Origin: Candidatus Bathyarchaeota archaeon
GTDB lineage: Archaea > Thermoproteota > Bathyarchaeia > TCS64
Assembly: GCA_030613835.1 (NCBI GenBank)
Contig: JAUWLH010000031.1
Coordinates: 1-11,839 of the forward strand
Reading direction: 5' to 3'
DNA: 11,839 bases
Part shown: one piece after another, positions 1 to 6,678 of the stretch
How positions within the stretch are numbered: the stretch's first letter is position 1
Layout of the letters: every line of letters begins with the position of its first letter
Program-made: the position numbers and the translations under genes
The notes under the pieces: model-generated
Told to the model about the DNA's origin: nothing
Database searches by the model: none
What the model saw: only the letters and a program-made list of their open reading frames with translations

Positions 1-1
1 C

Positions 2-466
2 GGTGAGTTAGTTGGAACCCCTGGAGAGAGCATGAATCTGGGGGAGCTCCATTTGGATTTCGGCGAGTTCGAGATCATCGAGGCGAGCGGCCTGATCCAA
101 TCCAGTCCCTCAAGCACCGAGCTGGTGCCTGAGTTCACGGGGTTATCCATCCCGGTCACGGTTAGAAAGGGTGGGATCAGCATAAGCGCTGATGCCAAGA
201 TTCTGCTATACTCTGCCCACGGTATCGTCTCACGGCCTGTTGTCCTTCGTAGCTTGGGTTGGGATGTCTATATCGTGTTGCACCAGTCACAGAACGTCTA
301 CCGTTCACTGGCCCACGGACTCGAGGGAATTTCATTCACTCCAAGTGACTTCGTTGTGAGCATCATCTACTTCCCGTTGATGAACCTCATATGGATCGGC
401 ACTCTCCTAATCTGTATCGGCGTAATCTACCCGATAACGTTCATGAGAAAGCCTTCAAAGTCCTAA
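2..466 (+). CDS. CcmF-type cytochrome c heme lyase, C-terminal part (5' end outside window)
   Basis: The reading frame is open from base 2 to a TAA at 464-466, so this is the 3' end of a longer gene; the ATG at 32 is probably internal. CcmF proteins are integral membrane subunits that ligate heme to CXXCH motifs of apocytochrome c on the outer face of the membrane. Visible support is the C-terminal pattern: a soluble domain with 'SRPVVLRSLGWDVYIVL', as in the CcmF segment before the last helix, then 'PLMNLIWIGTLLICIG', matching the family's final 'NP-l-WIWIGg' membrane helix, then a short basic tail. This fits a host that makes multiheme cytochromes, one of which lies at 5653-6510. It is followed by a T-rich stretch and an independent promoter, so the radical SAM gene next door is probably not in the same operon. 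The assignment rests on a family pattern recalled from memory, and the N-terminal WWD heme-handling domain is not in view. Confidence 0.72.
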   Translation, partial: GELVGTPGESMNLGELHLDFGEFEIIEASGLIQSSPSSTELVPEFTGLSIPVTVRKGGISISADAKILLYSAHGIVSRPVVLRSLGWDVYIVLHQSQNVYRSLAHGLEGISFTPSDFVVSIIYFPLMNLIWIGTLLICIGVIYPITFMRKPSKS

Positions 467-488
467 CTTTCTATTCTTTTCAGCTTTT
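467..488 (+). terminator. T-rich putative archaeal terminator after ccmF
   Basis: Just after the ccmF stop the plus strand is pyrimidine-rich, with several T runs (ctttctattctttt, then gctttt). Archaeal termination often uses oligo-T tracts without a hairpin. No hairpin is seen here, so this is suggestive only. Confidence 0.35.
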
Positions 489-495
489 GACAGGG

Positions 496-503
496 TTAAA
501 ATA
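496..503 (+). promoter_or_regulatory. TATA box of the B12-radical SAM gene
   Basis: TTAAAATA is centred about 26 nt upstream of the ATG at 526. That puts the predicted transcription start at or next to the start codon, meaning a leaderless or nearly leaderless mRNA. A weak purine-rich GGTAGGG at 514-520 might also act as a ribosome site if a short leader exists. Confidence 0.5.
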
Positions 504-525
504 GACTTGTGAAGGTAGGGAGTCT

Positions 526-2250
526 ATGACTGGCGTCGATTTGGTTCTTCTCCACGCCCCCAGTGTCTACGATTTCAGGAAACTCCCAGCGATGTACGGA
601 CCCATCAGCGATGTCGTGCCCTCGACACCGGTGTTCGAGATGTATCCCCTAGGGTTCGTAAGCATGGTAGGCTACCTTGAGCTGAACGGGTACAAGGCGA
701 GGATAGTCAACCTGGCTGTCAAGATGCTTAAAAACCCAAAGTTCGACGCAGAAAAGTTCATCAAGAAGCTTGATGCCAAGGTCTTCGGCTTCGACCTCCA
801 CTGGCTGGTCCATGCAGCGGGGAGCCTAGACATGGCCGAGATCGTCAAGAAGCACCACCCTGACGCACCCATATTGCTGGGCGGGTTATCTGCCAGTTAC
901 TTCCACGAGGAGATCATCGAGCACTTTCCCCAGATTGATTACATTCTCCGCGGGGATACCACCGAGAAGCCGCTTCTTGACCTCATGAACCACATCTCAA
1001 CGGGGAAAGATCCCGAAACCGTGGAAAACTTAACCTGGAGAACACGTGATGGCCGCAAGCGCATTAACCCCATGACCTTCGTCCCCACCGTAATGGACGA
1101 TCTATGGATCGACTATGGCCAGGTGATGAAGCTGGTGCTCAGGCACATGGACCTTGAGAGCACTCTTCCCTACGAGAGCTTCATGGAGTACCCGTTCACG
1201 GCCGTGCTTACTTGCAAGGGTTGCTCGTACAATTGCATCACATGCGGTGGAAGCTGTTTTGCTTTCAAGAACTTTTTCCACAGAGACGGACCGGCGCATA
1301 AGTCTGCCAAGAAACTTGTTGAGGAGATCACGATCATCAACGAGTTCTTCAAGGCACCCATATTCCTCATTGGGGATCTCCGGCAAGGGGGTAAAAAATG
1401 GGCCGAGGACGTGCTTGACGGCATCAAGAAAGCGGACATCGATAACACCATCACCTACGAACTTTTTGATATGGTGCCCGATGACTGGATGAAGAAGCTG
1501 GCGGGGAGCACAGAAAACTGGACCCTGGAGATCAGCCCCGAGAGTCACGACGACAGGATCAGGAACATCATGGGCAAACCGTATACAACGGCCCAGATGG
1601 AGGACACAATCAGGAATGCTCTTAAAAAGGGAACCGAGAAACTTGACATATATTATATGGTTGGGCTATCAGGCCAGACATCGGAGTCCGTTCATGACAG
1701 TGTGGCATATACAAGGCACCTGTACAAGGAGATGGGCAACAACGACAAGATATTCACATTCATCGCGCCCATGGCGCCGTTCCTTGACCCAGGCAGCATG
1801 ATCTACGAGAACCCGAGGAAATACGGGTTCACCAAGCTGTACCACAACCTCAGGGAGCATAAGGAGGCACTCTACCAGCCCAGCTGGAAGCTCTACCTGA
1901 GTTACCATACTGACTGGATGACGCGGGACCAGGTCGCGGAAACGACCTATGAGGCCATGATACGTCTCAACCAGCTCAAGGTTGATGTGGGAATCAACAA
2001 CGAGGCATACGGCAGGAAGGTAGACAACGGCCTCCACATGGCAAGGGACCTCATGAGGACCATCGACGGGATTATCAAGACCACAAGCGACCTCGGCGAG
2101 AGGCAGATGAAGTACAATGCCCTAAAGATCGAGATCGATGAGGCCATGAGGTCAACGGGTCTAGCGAAGAAGGAGCTCAGGATGCCTGGGCTCGCCGGGA
2201 TCAGGGTTAAGGGAGCTGTAAAGTTCCTTCTAAAGTACCTTGGGCTTTAA
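526..2250 (+). CDS. B12-binding domain / radical SAM domain protein, Ta0216-like family
   Basis: A 574-residue protein. Residues about 5-160 look like the cobalamin-binding Rossmann fold of B12-radical SAM enzymes: 'YPLGFVSMVGYLELNGY' near 40-56, and 'ILLGGLSASYFHEEI' near 116-130 followed by 'DYILRGDTTEKPLLDL'. The DXHXXG histidine motif is not seen, as is common in B12-radical SAM proteins. The radical SAM domain begins around 222. Its cluster cysteines are C233, C237 and C240 in the CX3CX2C pattern, with extra cysteines at C230 and C244. The C-terminal 120 residues are helical and of unknown role. The family resemblance (Thermoplasma Ta0216-type, a TIGRFAM subgroup I recall) is from memory. 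The substrate is unknown; B12-radical SAM enzymes often methylate unactivated carbons, and a lipid or quinone target is inferred from neighbours only. The start is supported by the TATA spacing. The gene ends 2 bp from the convergent ATPase gene. Confidence 0.85.
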   Translation: MTGVDLVLLHAPSVYDFRKLPAMYGPISDVVPSTPVFEMYPLGFVSMVGYLELNGYKARIVNLAVKMLKNPKFDAEKFIKKLDAKVFGFDLHWLVHAAGSLDMAEIVKKHHPDAPILLGGLSASYFHEEIIEHFPQIDYILRGDTTEKPLLDLMNHISTGKDPETVENLTWRTRDGRKRINPMTFVPTVMDDLWIDYGQVMKLVLRHMDLESTLPYESFMEYPFTAVLTCKGCSYNCITCGGSCFAFKNFFHRDGPAHKSAKKLVEEITIINEFFKAPIFLIGDLRQGGKKWAEDVLDGIKKADIDNTITYELFDMVPDDWMKKLAGSTENWTLEISPESHDDRIRNIMGKPYTTAQMEDTIRNALKKGTEKLDIYYMVGLSGQTSESVHDSVAYTRHLYKEMGNNDKIFTFIAPMAPFLDPGSMIYENPRKYGFTKLYHNLREHKEALYQPSWKLYLSYHTDWMTRDQVAETTYEAMIRLNQLKVDVGINNEAYGRKVDNGLHMARDLMRTIDGIIKTTSDLGERQMKYNALKIEIDEAMRSTGLAKKELRMPGLAGIRVKGAVKFLLKYLGL

Positions 2251-2252
2251 CC

Positions 2253-3191
2253 TCAAGGATACAGCTGTTCCTCTATCCTCCTTAACGCCTCCAATCCCTT
2301 GACCTCAAAGCCCTGAAGGGGCAGTTTGACTACTGGGAGTGACTCTGAATACATTTTCTCAAGCTCATCGATGTACTGGGCTTGAACTTTGACCCTCTTT
2401 TCGAGAAGATCAGACCCGATGGCGAACTCGACTGGGATATAATTGTTAATGATTATCCCCCCAATGTTTACCTGGAACTTTTCAAGGTCCTGTTTGATTC
2501 GCTCTGTCTGGTTGACGCCTAGACCCTCCGGGATCGTGACAAGGTAAGCCACGGTATTCTCAGCTCTAATCATGAGGAGAACGTCCTCTGCAAGTTTCTC
2601 CCATTCCCCTATTATCTTCAGTGGGTCGCGTTTCTCGCGTCCGGTGAGGGCCTCTAGGGTCTCCTTGAGCCTGATGTACAGCTTGGCAGCGTCCCGCATA
2701 TGGTTGTAGAAGGTCTCTTGGAGGTAGAGCAATGACAATGTGCCTCCCGCGGGGGCAGTATCCCAAACGATTACATCGTACTCGCCGCTCGTGTAGAGGT
2801 CGAGGACGTAACTGAGGGCGAACTCCTCGTCGATACCTGGAGCTCCCGCGATATAATCGATTATCTCCTCCTCCACGGGGAGGAATGATGAGATCACCTC
2901 GAAGATTTCGTCGCCGAACTTTTTTCTCCACATTTCAAGGACTTTATCATAGTCCAGCTCAACTGCCTTGAGGTTCTGAACCCCTGTTACCTCGGTTATC
3001 TTTCCCATGACATTTATTTCAAGGATATCCGTGAGTGACGGGAACGGGTCAGTTGATATGAGAAGTGTCCTCTTTCCCTCTGATGCGTAATGAATCGCCG
3101 TGGCGGAGGCACAGGTGGTCTTGCCTACTCCACCCTTTCCGCAGAACATCACGATTCTAGGTTTGCGTATCTCAAGGTTTTTTGTCTTCAT
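2253..3191 (-). CDS. ArsA/GET3-family ATPase
   Basis: A 312-residue soluble P-loop ATPase of the SIMIBI class. It has the deviant Walker A GKGGVGKTT at 18-26 (signature lysine K19), 'ISTDPFPSLTDIL' at 45-57 where Get3 usually has STDPAHSLSD, and 'WDTAPAGGTLSLL' at 143-155, the Walker B/switch II region where Get3 has DTAPTGHTLRLL. Family members either drive arsenite efflux, deliver tail-anchored membrane proteins, or have other partner-loading roles. No ArsB, ArsR or ArsD gene is nearby, the histidine of the switch II motif is replaced by glycine, and the Get3 zinc CXXC is not seen. Arsenic resistance is therefore not supported, and the client is unknown. A single domain is present, not the tandem bacterial ArsA form. 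The gene is transcribed alone from its own leaderless promoter, divergent from the prenyl synthase operon. Its end almost touches the radical SAM stop codon, so the two 3' ends probably overlap in transcription. Confidence 0.85.
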   Translation of the reverse strand: MKTKNLEIRKPRIVMFCGKGGVGKTTCASATAIHYASEGKRTLLISTDPFPSLTDILEINVMGKITEVTGVQNLKAVELDYDKVLEMWRKKFGDEIFEVISSFLPVEEEIIDYIAGAPGIDEEFALSYVLDLYTSGEYDVIVWDTAPAGGTLSLLYLQETFYNHMRDAAKLYIRLKETLEALTGREKRDPLKIIGEWEKLAEDVLLMIRAENTVAYLVTIPEGLGVNQTERIKQDLEKFQVNIGGIIINNYIPVEFAIGSDLLEKRVKVQAQYIDELEKMYSESLPVVKLPLQGFEVKGLEALRRIEEQLYP

Positions 3192-3213
3192 AATGAATTA
3201 ATCATGATGATTC

Positions 3214-3220
3214 GATATAG
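3214..3220 (-). promoter_or_regulatory. TATA box of the ArsA-family ATPase gene
   Basis: On the minus strand CTATATC is centred about 26 nt upstream of the ATG (3191-3189). No Shine-Dalgarno sequence is seen between, so a leaderless mRNA is predicted. Confidence 0.55.
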
Positions 3221-3292
3221 AGTTCGTGGTAACACACTTTTGGCGACTTTTCTTACTTAACGTATTGTCTAATTATATGCCTCTAGATTGAT

Positions 3293-3300
3293 CAATATAT
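3293..3300 (+). promoter_or_regulatory. Candidate TATA box for the prenyl synthase operon
   Basis: CAATATAT lies about 68 nt before the ATG at 3365 and would give a leader of about 40 nt. A second TATA-like sequence, TTTAATAATT at about 3348-3357, is too close to the ATG: it would start transcription inside the gene, where no ATG, GTG or TTG is in frame. The upstream box is therefore preferred, weakly. The rest of the 173-bp divergent intergenic region shows nothing else. Confidence 0.3.
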
Positions 3301-3364
3301 GCAGAAATTTCGTTGAAGAAATCAGCCCGTTTTTGAATTTAGGTTAGTTTTAATAATTATCCCC

Positions 3365-4411
3365 ATGTACTCTTGTAAAAGGGTTCCATGCAGGAGCGTT
3401 AAGACTTTAACACAGAAAAACAGACAGCACCAGATCGAGTTCATTAACGAGACCCTGAAGGAACTGGACCTTACATACATCCACCCTCTCCTAGCATCCA
3501 CAACAAAGTACGCGATATCATCGGGGGGAAAGAGGCTCAGGCCCCTGATAGCGATCCTCTGTTCCGAGATGCTTGGTGGAGATTACTTTGATACGAGGAA
3601 TATGTTTCTGGCTCTTGAACTCATCCACAACGCGACCCTCGTACACGATGATATCATCGACGAGGACTTGTTCAGAAGGGGCGAGCCATCCCTGTTCGTT
3701 GAGCACGGGATAAAGAAAGCCGTGCTCACGGGTGATGCCCTGCTGAGTATGGGGCTCATGCACGCATCACAGACCGGGAAACCCGAGATTGTCGGGTGGC
3801 TTGCAGAGACCGCCCTTAAGATGGTGCAGGGAATCACGGTACAAAACCAGTTCAAACACAAACTCATGTCTGTGGAAGAGTACCTACACATGAACTATCT
3901 AAAAAGTGGCAGTCTGTTCGAGGCAGCCGCTGCACTTGGAGGGATCGCAGGCTCCAACAAGCCCGAGGACGTGGCCAAGCTGGCGAAATTCGGCAAGTAC
4001 TTCGGGAACGCGTACCAGATTAGAGACGATATTATTGACGCTTTCACACCGAAGGGAAACGAAAAGTTCCCGAACAATGATCTGCTGAACGGTGACCCTT
4101 CGCTGCTGTTACTCTATGCAGTTGACTCGGACAAGATAACCGCCGAGGACAAGGCGGCGTTGCTCTCAGTCTACAAAGGTGAGAGCAAGGATCTTGACGT
4201 GGACCTGGTTCACAGGGTGTACGAGTACACGGGCTCTTTGCAGAGATCCGTCGACAAGATGGAGGAGTTCGCGAACATGGCCGGAGAGATTCTGAGGGAG
4301 TACCCTGACTGCGATGCAAGGGACTCCTTATTTGAGCTTTTAGACCAGTACAACCAAAACTTCACGGAGAACCTTGAGACAATCTCATCTCACCAGAATC
4401 AATCCCATTAA
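3365..4411 (+). CDS. trans-polyprenyl diphosphate synthase (GGPP synthase / long-chain type)
   Basis: A 348-residue class I prenyl synthase that condenses isopentenyl diphosphate onto an allylic diphosphate. Motifs: GGKRLRP at 54-60, first aspartate-rich motif DDIID at 95-99 followed by FRRG, KSGSLFEAA at 180-188, and second aspartate-rich motif DDIID at 221-225. Position -5 from the first motif (residue 90) is alanine in 'IHNATLVHDD'. As I recall the family, archaeal GGPP synthases usually carry an aromatic residue there, while long-chain synthases such as bacterial octaprenyl and heptaprenyl enzymes carry alanine. A product longer than C20, such as a quinone side chain, is therefore plausible but unproven. 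The ATG at 3365 is the only usable start before the core domain, although no ribosome site precedes it. The gene is followed 16 bp later by the geranylgeranyl reductase, so they form an operon. Confidence 0.9.
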   Translation: MYSCKRVPCRSVKTLTQKNRQHQIEFINETLKELDLTYIHPLLASTTKYAISSGGKRLRPLIAILCSEMLGGDYFDTRNMFLALELIHNATLVHDDIIDEDLFRRGEPSLFVEHGIKKAVLTGDALLSMGLMHASQTGKPEIVGWLAETALKMVQGITVQNQFKHKLMSVEEYLHMNYLKSGSLFEAAAALGGIAGSNKPEDVAKLAKFGKYFGNAYQIRDDIIDAFTPKGNEKFPNNDLLNGDPSLLLLYAVDSDKITAEDKAALLSVYKGESKDLDVDLVHRVYEYTGSLQRSVDKMEEFANMAGEILREYPDCDARDSLFELLDQYNQNFTENLETISSHQNQSH

Positions 4412-4415
4412 TACC

Positions 4416-4419
4416 GGAG
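4416..4419 (+). promoter_or_regulatory. Ribosome binding site deciding the reductase start
   Basis: GGAG lies 8 nt before the ATG at 4428. This selects 4428 over an in-frame ATG at 4374 inside the upstream gene. Confidence 0.6.
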
Positions 4420-4427
4420 TTATACCA

Positions 4428-5645
4428 ATGAGATATCTTGAAAATGATCAAAAATACGATGTAATCGTTGTCGGCGCGGGGCCAGCGGGTTCAAGCGCGG
4501 CAAAGGCAGCGGCTGAGAACGGGGTGAACGTGCTTCTAATAGAGAGGGAGCTTGAGATAGGCGTCCCCGACAAGTGCGGGGAGTTCCTTCCGTCACTGGA
4601 GGAGATGAAGAGGCTCTCACCTGATGTACCTGATCTGGACAAGATATGGGATATCCCAAAGCGCTGCATTGTCAATGAGACAAAATACGTGAACTTTGTC
4701 TTTCCAAACGGCGTGGAGTTCCCGGTAGAGTTCACGGGTCACGTTATCGAGAGAAAGCTGTTCGACAAACATCTAGCGAACCAGGCCGGCAGGGCGGGGG
4801 CCGAGATAATGCCGTTCACTTCAGCTATCAAGCTCCTGGATGACGGCGTGCGCGTCAGGTCAGGCGGCGAGATATTCGACCTCAAATCAGATGTCATTAT
4901 TGGCGCTGATGGGGCCTACTCACTGATCGCGAGGGAGGCTGGGTTACCCGTCTCAACCAATCCCCTCGATTACGGTGTTGGGTACCAGTTTGAGATGGTA
5001 AACGTTGATCACGACCCTGAGTATGTGGACATGTACTTGGGCGAGGGCATCGCCCCAGGCACCTATGCTTGGATCATCCCCAAGGGCAAGGACATAGCAA
5101 ATGTTGGGACAGGTGTTAGGACTCCGTTCATGAAGAGAGGTATGACAATCAGAGACTATCAGAGAAACTTTATCAAGAATCACCCGTTTACCTCTGAAAA
5201 GCTCAAGAACGCCGTTCCAACCGCCGTGAAGGCAGGTAACATTCCAGTTGGCGGCCCCATCGAGCGGACGACTACCGAAAATGTTCTAATCGTGGGCGAC
5301 GCAGGTGGTCACACAATACCAACGGTAGGTGGAGGAATTCCCCCAGGTTTGATTATTGGAAAGATCGCCGGTGAGGTTGCCTCCGCGAAGGTAAAAAGCG
5401 GCACCTCACTGTCCGCTTTCGATGCTACATGGAAGGAGCAGATGGGTGACGTACTATACACAAGCCTGAGGCTCAGGAGGATGAGCGATATCGTATTCAG
5501 GAGCAAGAGGATGATCGATGTGATCACAAAGCTAGAATGGCTCACCAAGGACACCATCTCTAAGTTCATTTACTGCAAGATGGATACCAAGATGAAGATA
5601 ATGGAGAGAGCATTGCAGTCTGGAGAAATCCAGAAACTCCTCTAA
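4428..5645 (+). CDS. Geranylgeranyl reductase family flavoprotein
   Basis: A 405-residue FAD-dependent reductase that saturates double bonds of prenyl chains; known substrates in the family are archaeal digeranylgeranyl lipids, and in some organisms prenylated quinones or chlorophyll precursors. Visible motifs: N-terminal FAD Rossmann GAGPAG at 16-21, acidic E39 at the end of the second strand, the family cysteine in 'DKCGE' (C50), 'GADGAYS' at 159-165, the 'YAWIIPKG' motif at 213-220 (YxWxFPxG class), and the flavin-binding 'VGDAGGHTIPTVGGGI' at 289-304. The start at 4428 is chosen for its GGAG site and because the FAD fold begins at residue 11. Co-transcription with a prenyl synthase and proximity to a UbiA prenyltransferase leave two jobs open: saturating membrane lipids, or saturating a menaquinone side chain. 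The stop is 7 bp from the convergent cytochrome gene. Confidence 0.9.
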   Translation: MRYLENDQKYDVIVVGAGPAGSSAAKAAAENGVNVLLIERELEIGVPDKCGEFLPSLEEMKRLSPDVPDLDKIWDIPKRCIVNETKYVNFVFPNGVEFPVEFTGHVIERKLFDKHLANQAGRAGAEIMPFTSAIKLLDDGVRVRSGGEIFDLKSDVIIGADGAYSLIAREAGLPVSTNPLDYGVGYQFEMVNVDHDPEYVDMYLGEGIAPGTYAWIIPKGKDIANVGTGVRTPFMKRGMTIRDYQRNFIKNHPFTSEKLKNAVPTAVKAGNIPVGGPIERTTTENVLIVGDAGGHTIPTVGGGIPPGLIIGKIAGEVASAKVKSGTSLSAFDATWKEQMGDVLYTSLRLRRMSDIVFRSKRMIDVITKLEWLTKDTISKFIYCKMDTKMKIMERALQSGEIQKLL

Positions 5646-5652
5646 AAAAAAA
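5644..5652 (-). terminator. Oligo-T terminator of the dodecaheme cytochrome gene
   Basis: Immediately after the cytochrome stop codon, the minus strand carries nine consecutive T (plus strand A9). This is a good archaeal oligo-T terminator, placed between two convergent genes. Confidence 0.6.
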
Positions 5653-6510
5653 TTAATTGTGGCAGCTTGTACAGTCTGCCGGGGCAAAGTGCTTCTTCTG
5701 TTCTATGTGGCAGGACTCACAGGTTTCCCTGATATCTGCCTCGACATGGGGCACATGGCATGATGTGCAGTCAGTGTGTAATGCTACTGCGTGCAGTCCC
5801 TCGTCCACCTCGTGGCATGTCGCACATTCCTCTGCCACCTCCTCCTCATGGGGGTTGTGGCATGATGTACATGTGGATTCCAAGTGGGCCTCTGTGGTTA
5901 TTGCCATAGTGATCTCGGCGTTTCCCTGGTGACACATCACGCAGTCATCCCTTTCCTCTGGGATGAAACCGTTACCCTCTGCAAGGAAGTCGTGACAGGT
6001 AACACACGTCGCACCCATCGCCTCCGATGCGTGAACCTTTGAATCGTCGTGGCACTCTAGGCACCCTTCCTCGGGTGGTCTGAAGACGTGAAGCTCCATC
6101 CCGTGGCAGTCGATGCAATCTGCGTGGTTAACATCGCCGAAGAAGTGGACTTTGTGGCCGTCTGTGTTTACTACTTGTAGCCATTGAGGGTCTTCACTCA
6201 CGTGGCATTCCTCGCATAACTCGTTGTCTATCTCGGCTGGCTTTACGACTGTTTGTGGGTCTTTGGTTAGTACGTCTACTACATGGTTGATGTTGGTGGC
6301 CATGTCTGCGACGTGGCATTCGTGGCAGGATAGGTCGTGCATCGCGCTGCCTTCCCATGTTTCGTATGCGTCTGTCATTAGGTGGCAGGTTGTGCAGAAT
6401 TTTGGGTTGTGTTGCGTGTAGTCATAAATGAACAATGACGGTATCGCGATCACAATAAGAGCAAGCAGGAGGAGTAATTGATTATCCCTCGTCATTTCAG
6501 GAAATTTCAT
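5653..6510 (-). CDS. Membrane-anchored dodecaheme cytochrome c, NapC/NirT-like head
   Basis: A 285-residue protein with twelve CXXCH heme-attachment motifs, beginning at C39, C62, C99, C132, C150, C169, C190, C214, C229, C248, C264 and C280. The last ends one residue before the C-terminus. Residues 11-29 are a single hydrophobic segment acting as an uncleaved signal anchor, so the hemes would face outside the cell. The first part, 'CTTCHLMTDAYETW-GSAMH' followed by 'CHECH' (39-66), resembles the NapC/NirT/NrfH quinol dehydrogenase module, which takes electrons from the quinol pool. The rest is a heme-dense chain with many His-rich spacers that could supply distal ligands. Role inferred: quinol-to-outside electron transfer or delivery to an unseen partner. 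A ribosome site GAGGT (6521-6517) sits 6 nt before the ATG. Codon preference shifts partway through the gene (see findings). No reductase partner lies next to it. Confidence 0.92.
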   Translation of the reverse strand: MKFPEMTRDNQLLLLLALIVIAIPSLFIYDYTQHNPKFCTTCHLMTDAYETWEGSAMHDLSCHECHVADMATNINHVVDVLTKDPQTVVKPAEIDNELCEECHVSEDPQWLQVVNTDGHKVHFFGDVNHADCIDCHGMELHVFRPPEEGCLECHDDSKVHASEAMGATCVTCHDFLAEGNGFIPEERDDCVMCHQGNAEITMAITTEAHLESTCTSCHNPHEEEVAEECATCHEVDEGLHAVALHTDCTSCHVPHVEADIRETCESCHIEQKKHFAPADCTSCHN

Positions 6511-6575
6511 TGTTGTACCTCGAATCTCATTAATGAATTTTTAAGCAATATAATCTTTTGTGTAAACTAATTATT

Positions 6576-6585
6576 TTTATATATT
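6576..6585 (-). promoter_or_regulatory. Probable TATA box of the cytochrome gene
   Basis: On the minus strand AATATATAAA is centred about 70 nt upstream of the ATG, predicting a leader of about 44 nt that contains the GAGGT ribosome site at 6521-6517. The remaining 168-bp intergenic region is very AT-rich, and I see no other gene in it. Confidence 0.45.
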
Positions 6586-6678
6586 ATTCATTTGGTATTT
6601 TACCTATTTTTGATTTTTTTTATCATTGGAAACACGGAGTGTTCAAAATGATCCGTTGATTTAACAAATGGAAAATCT

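Noticed and set aside
1102..1548. A long open frame on the minus strand inside the B12-radical SAM gene
   Set aside because: It is antisense to a strongly conserved gene whose frame contains the radical SAM cysteines, and its translation shows no recognisable features.
2253..3191. Arsenic resistance assignment for the ArsA-like ATPase
   Set aside because: It is a single-domain protein with no ars neighbours and altered switch motifs, so only the family name is supported.
3348..3357. TATA-like TTTAATAATT as the prenyl synthase promoter
   Set aside because: It is only about 10 nt from the only possible start codon, so transcription would begin inside the gene.
4374..4427. N-terminal extension of the geranylgeranyl reductase
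   Set aside because: It lies inside or just after the prenyl synthase end, and the GGAG site at 4416-4419 selects the ATG at 4428.
6614..6621. A run of eight T on the plus strand as a terminator
   Set aside because: No plus-strand gene is transcribed into it; the neighbouring genes are on the minus strand, where it reads as A8.
6631..6643. Small hairpin AACAC-GGA-GTGTT after the UbiA-like gene as an intrinsic terminator
   Set aside because: The 5-bp stem is AT-rich, no T tract follows on the minus strand, and such a stem is expected by chance.
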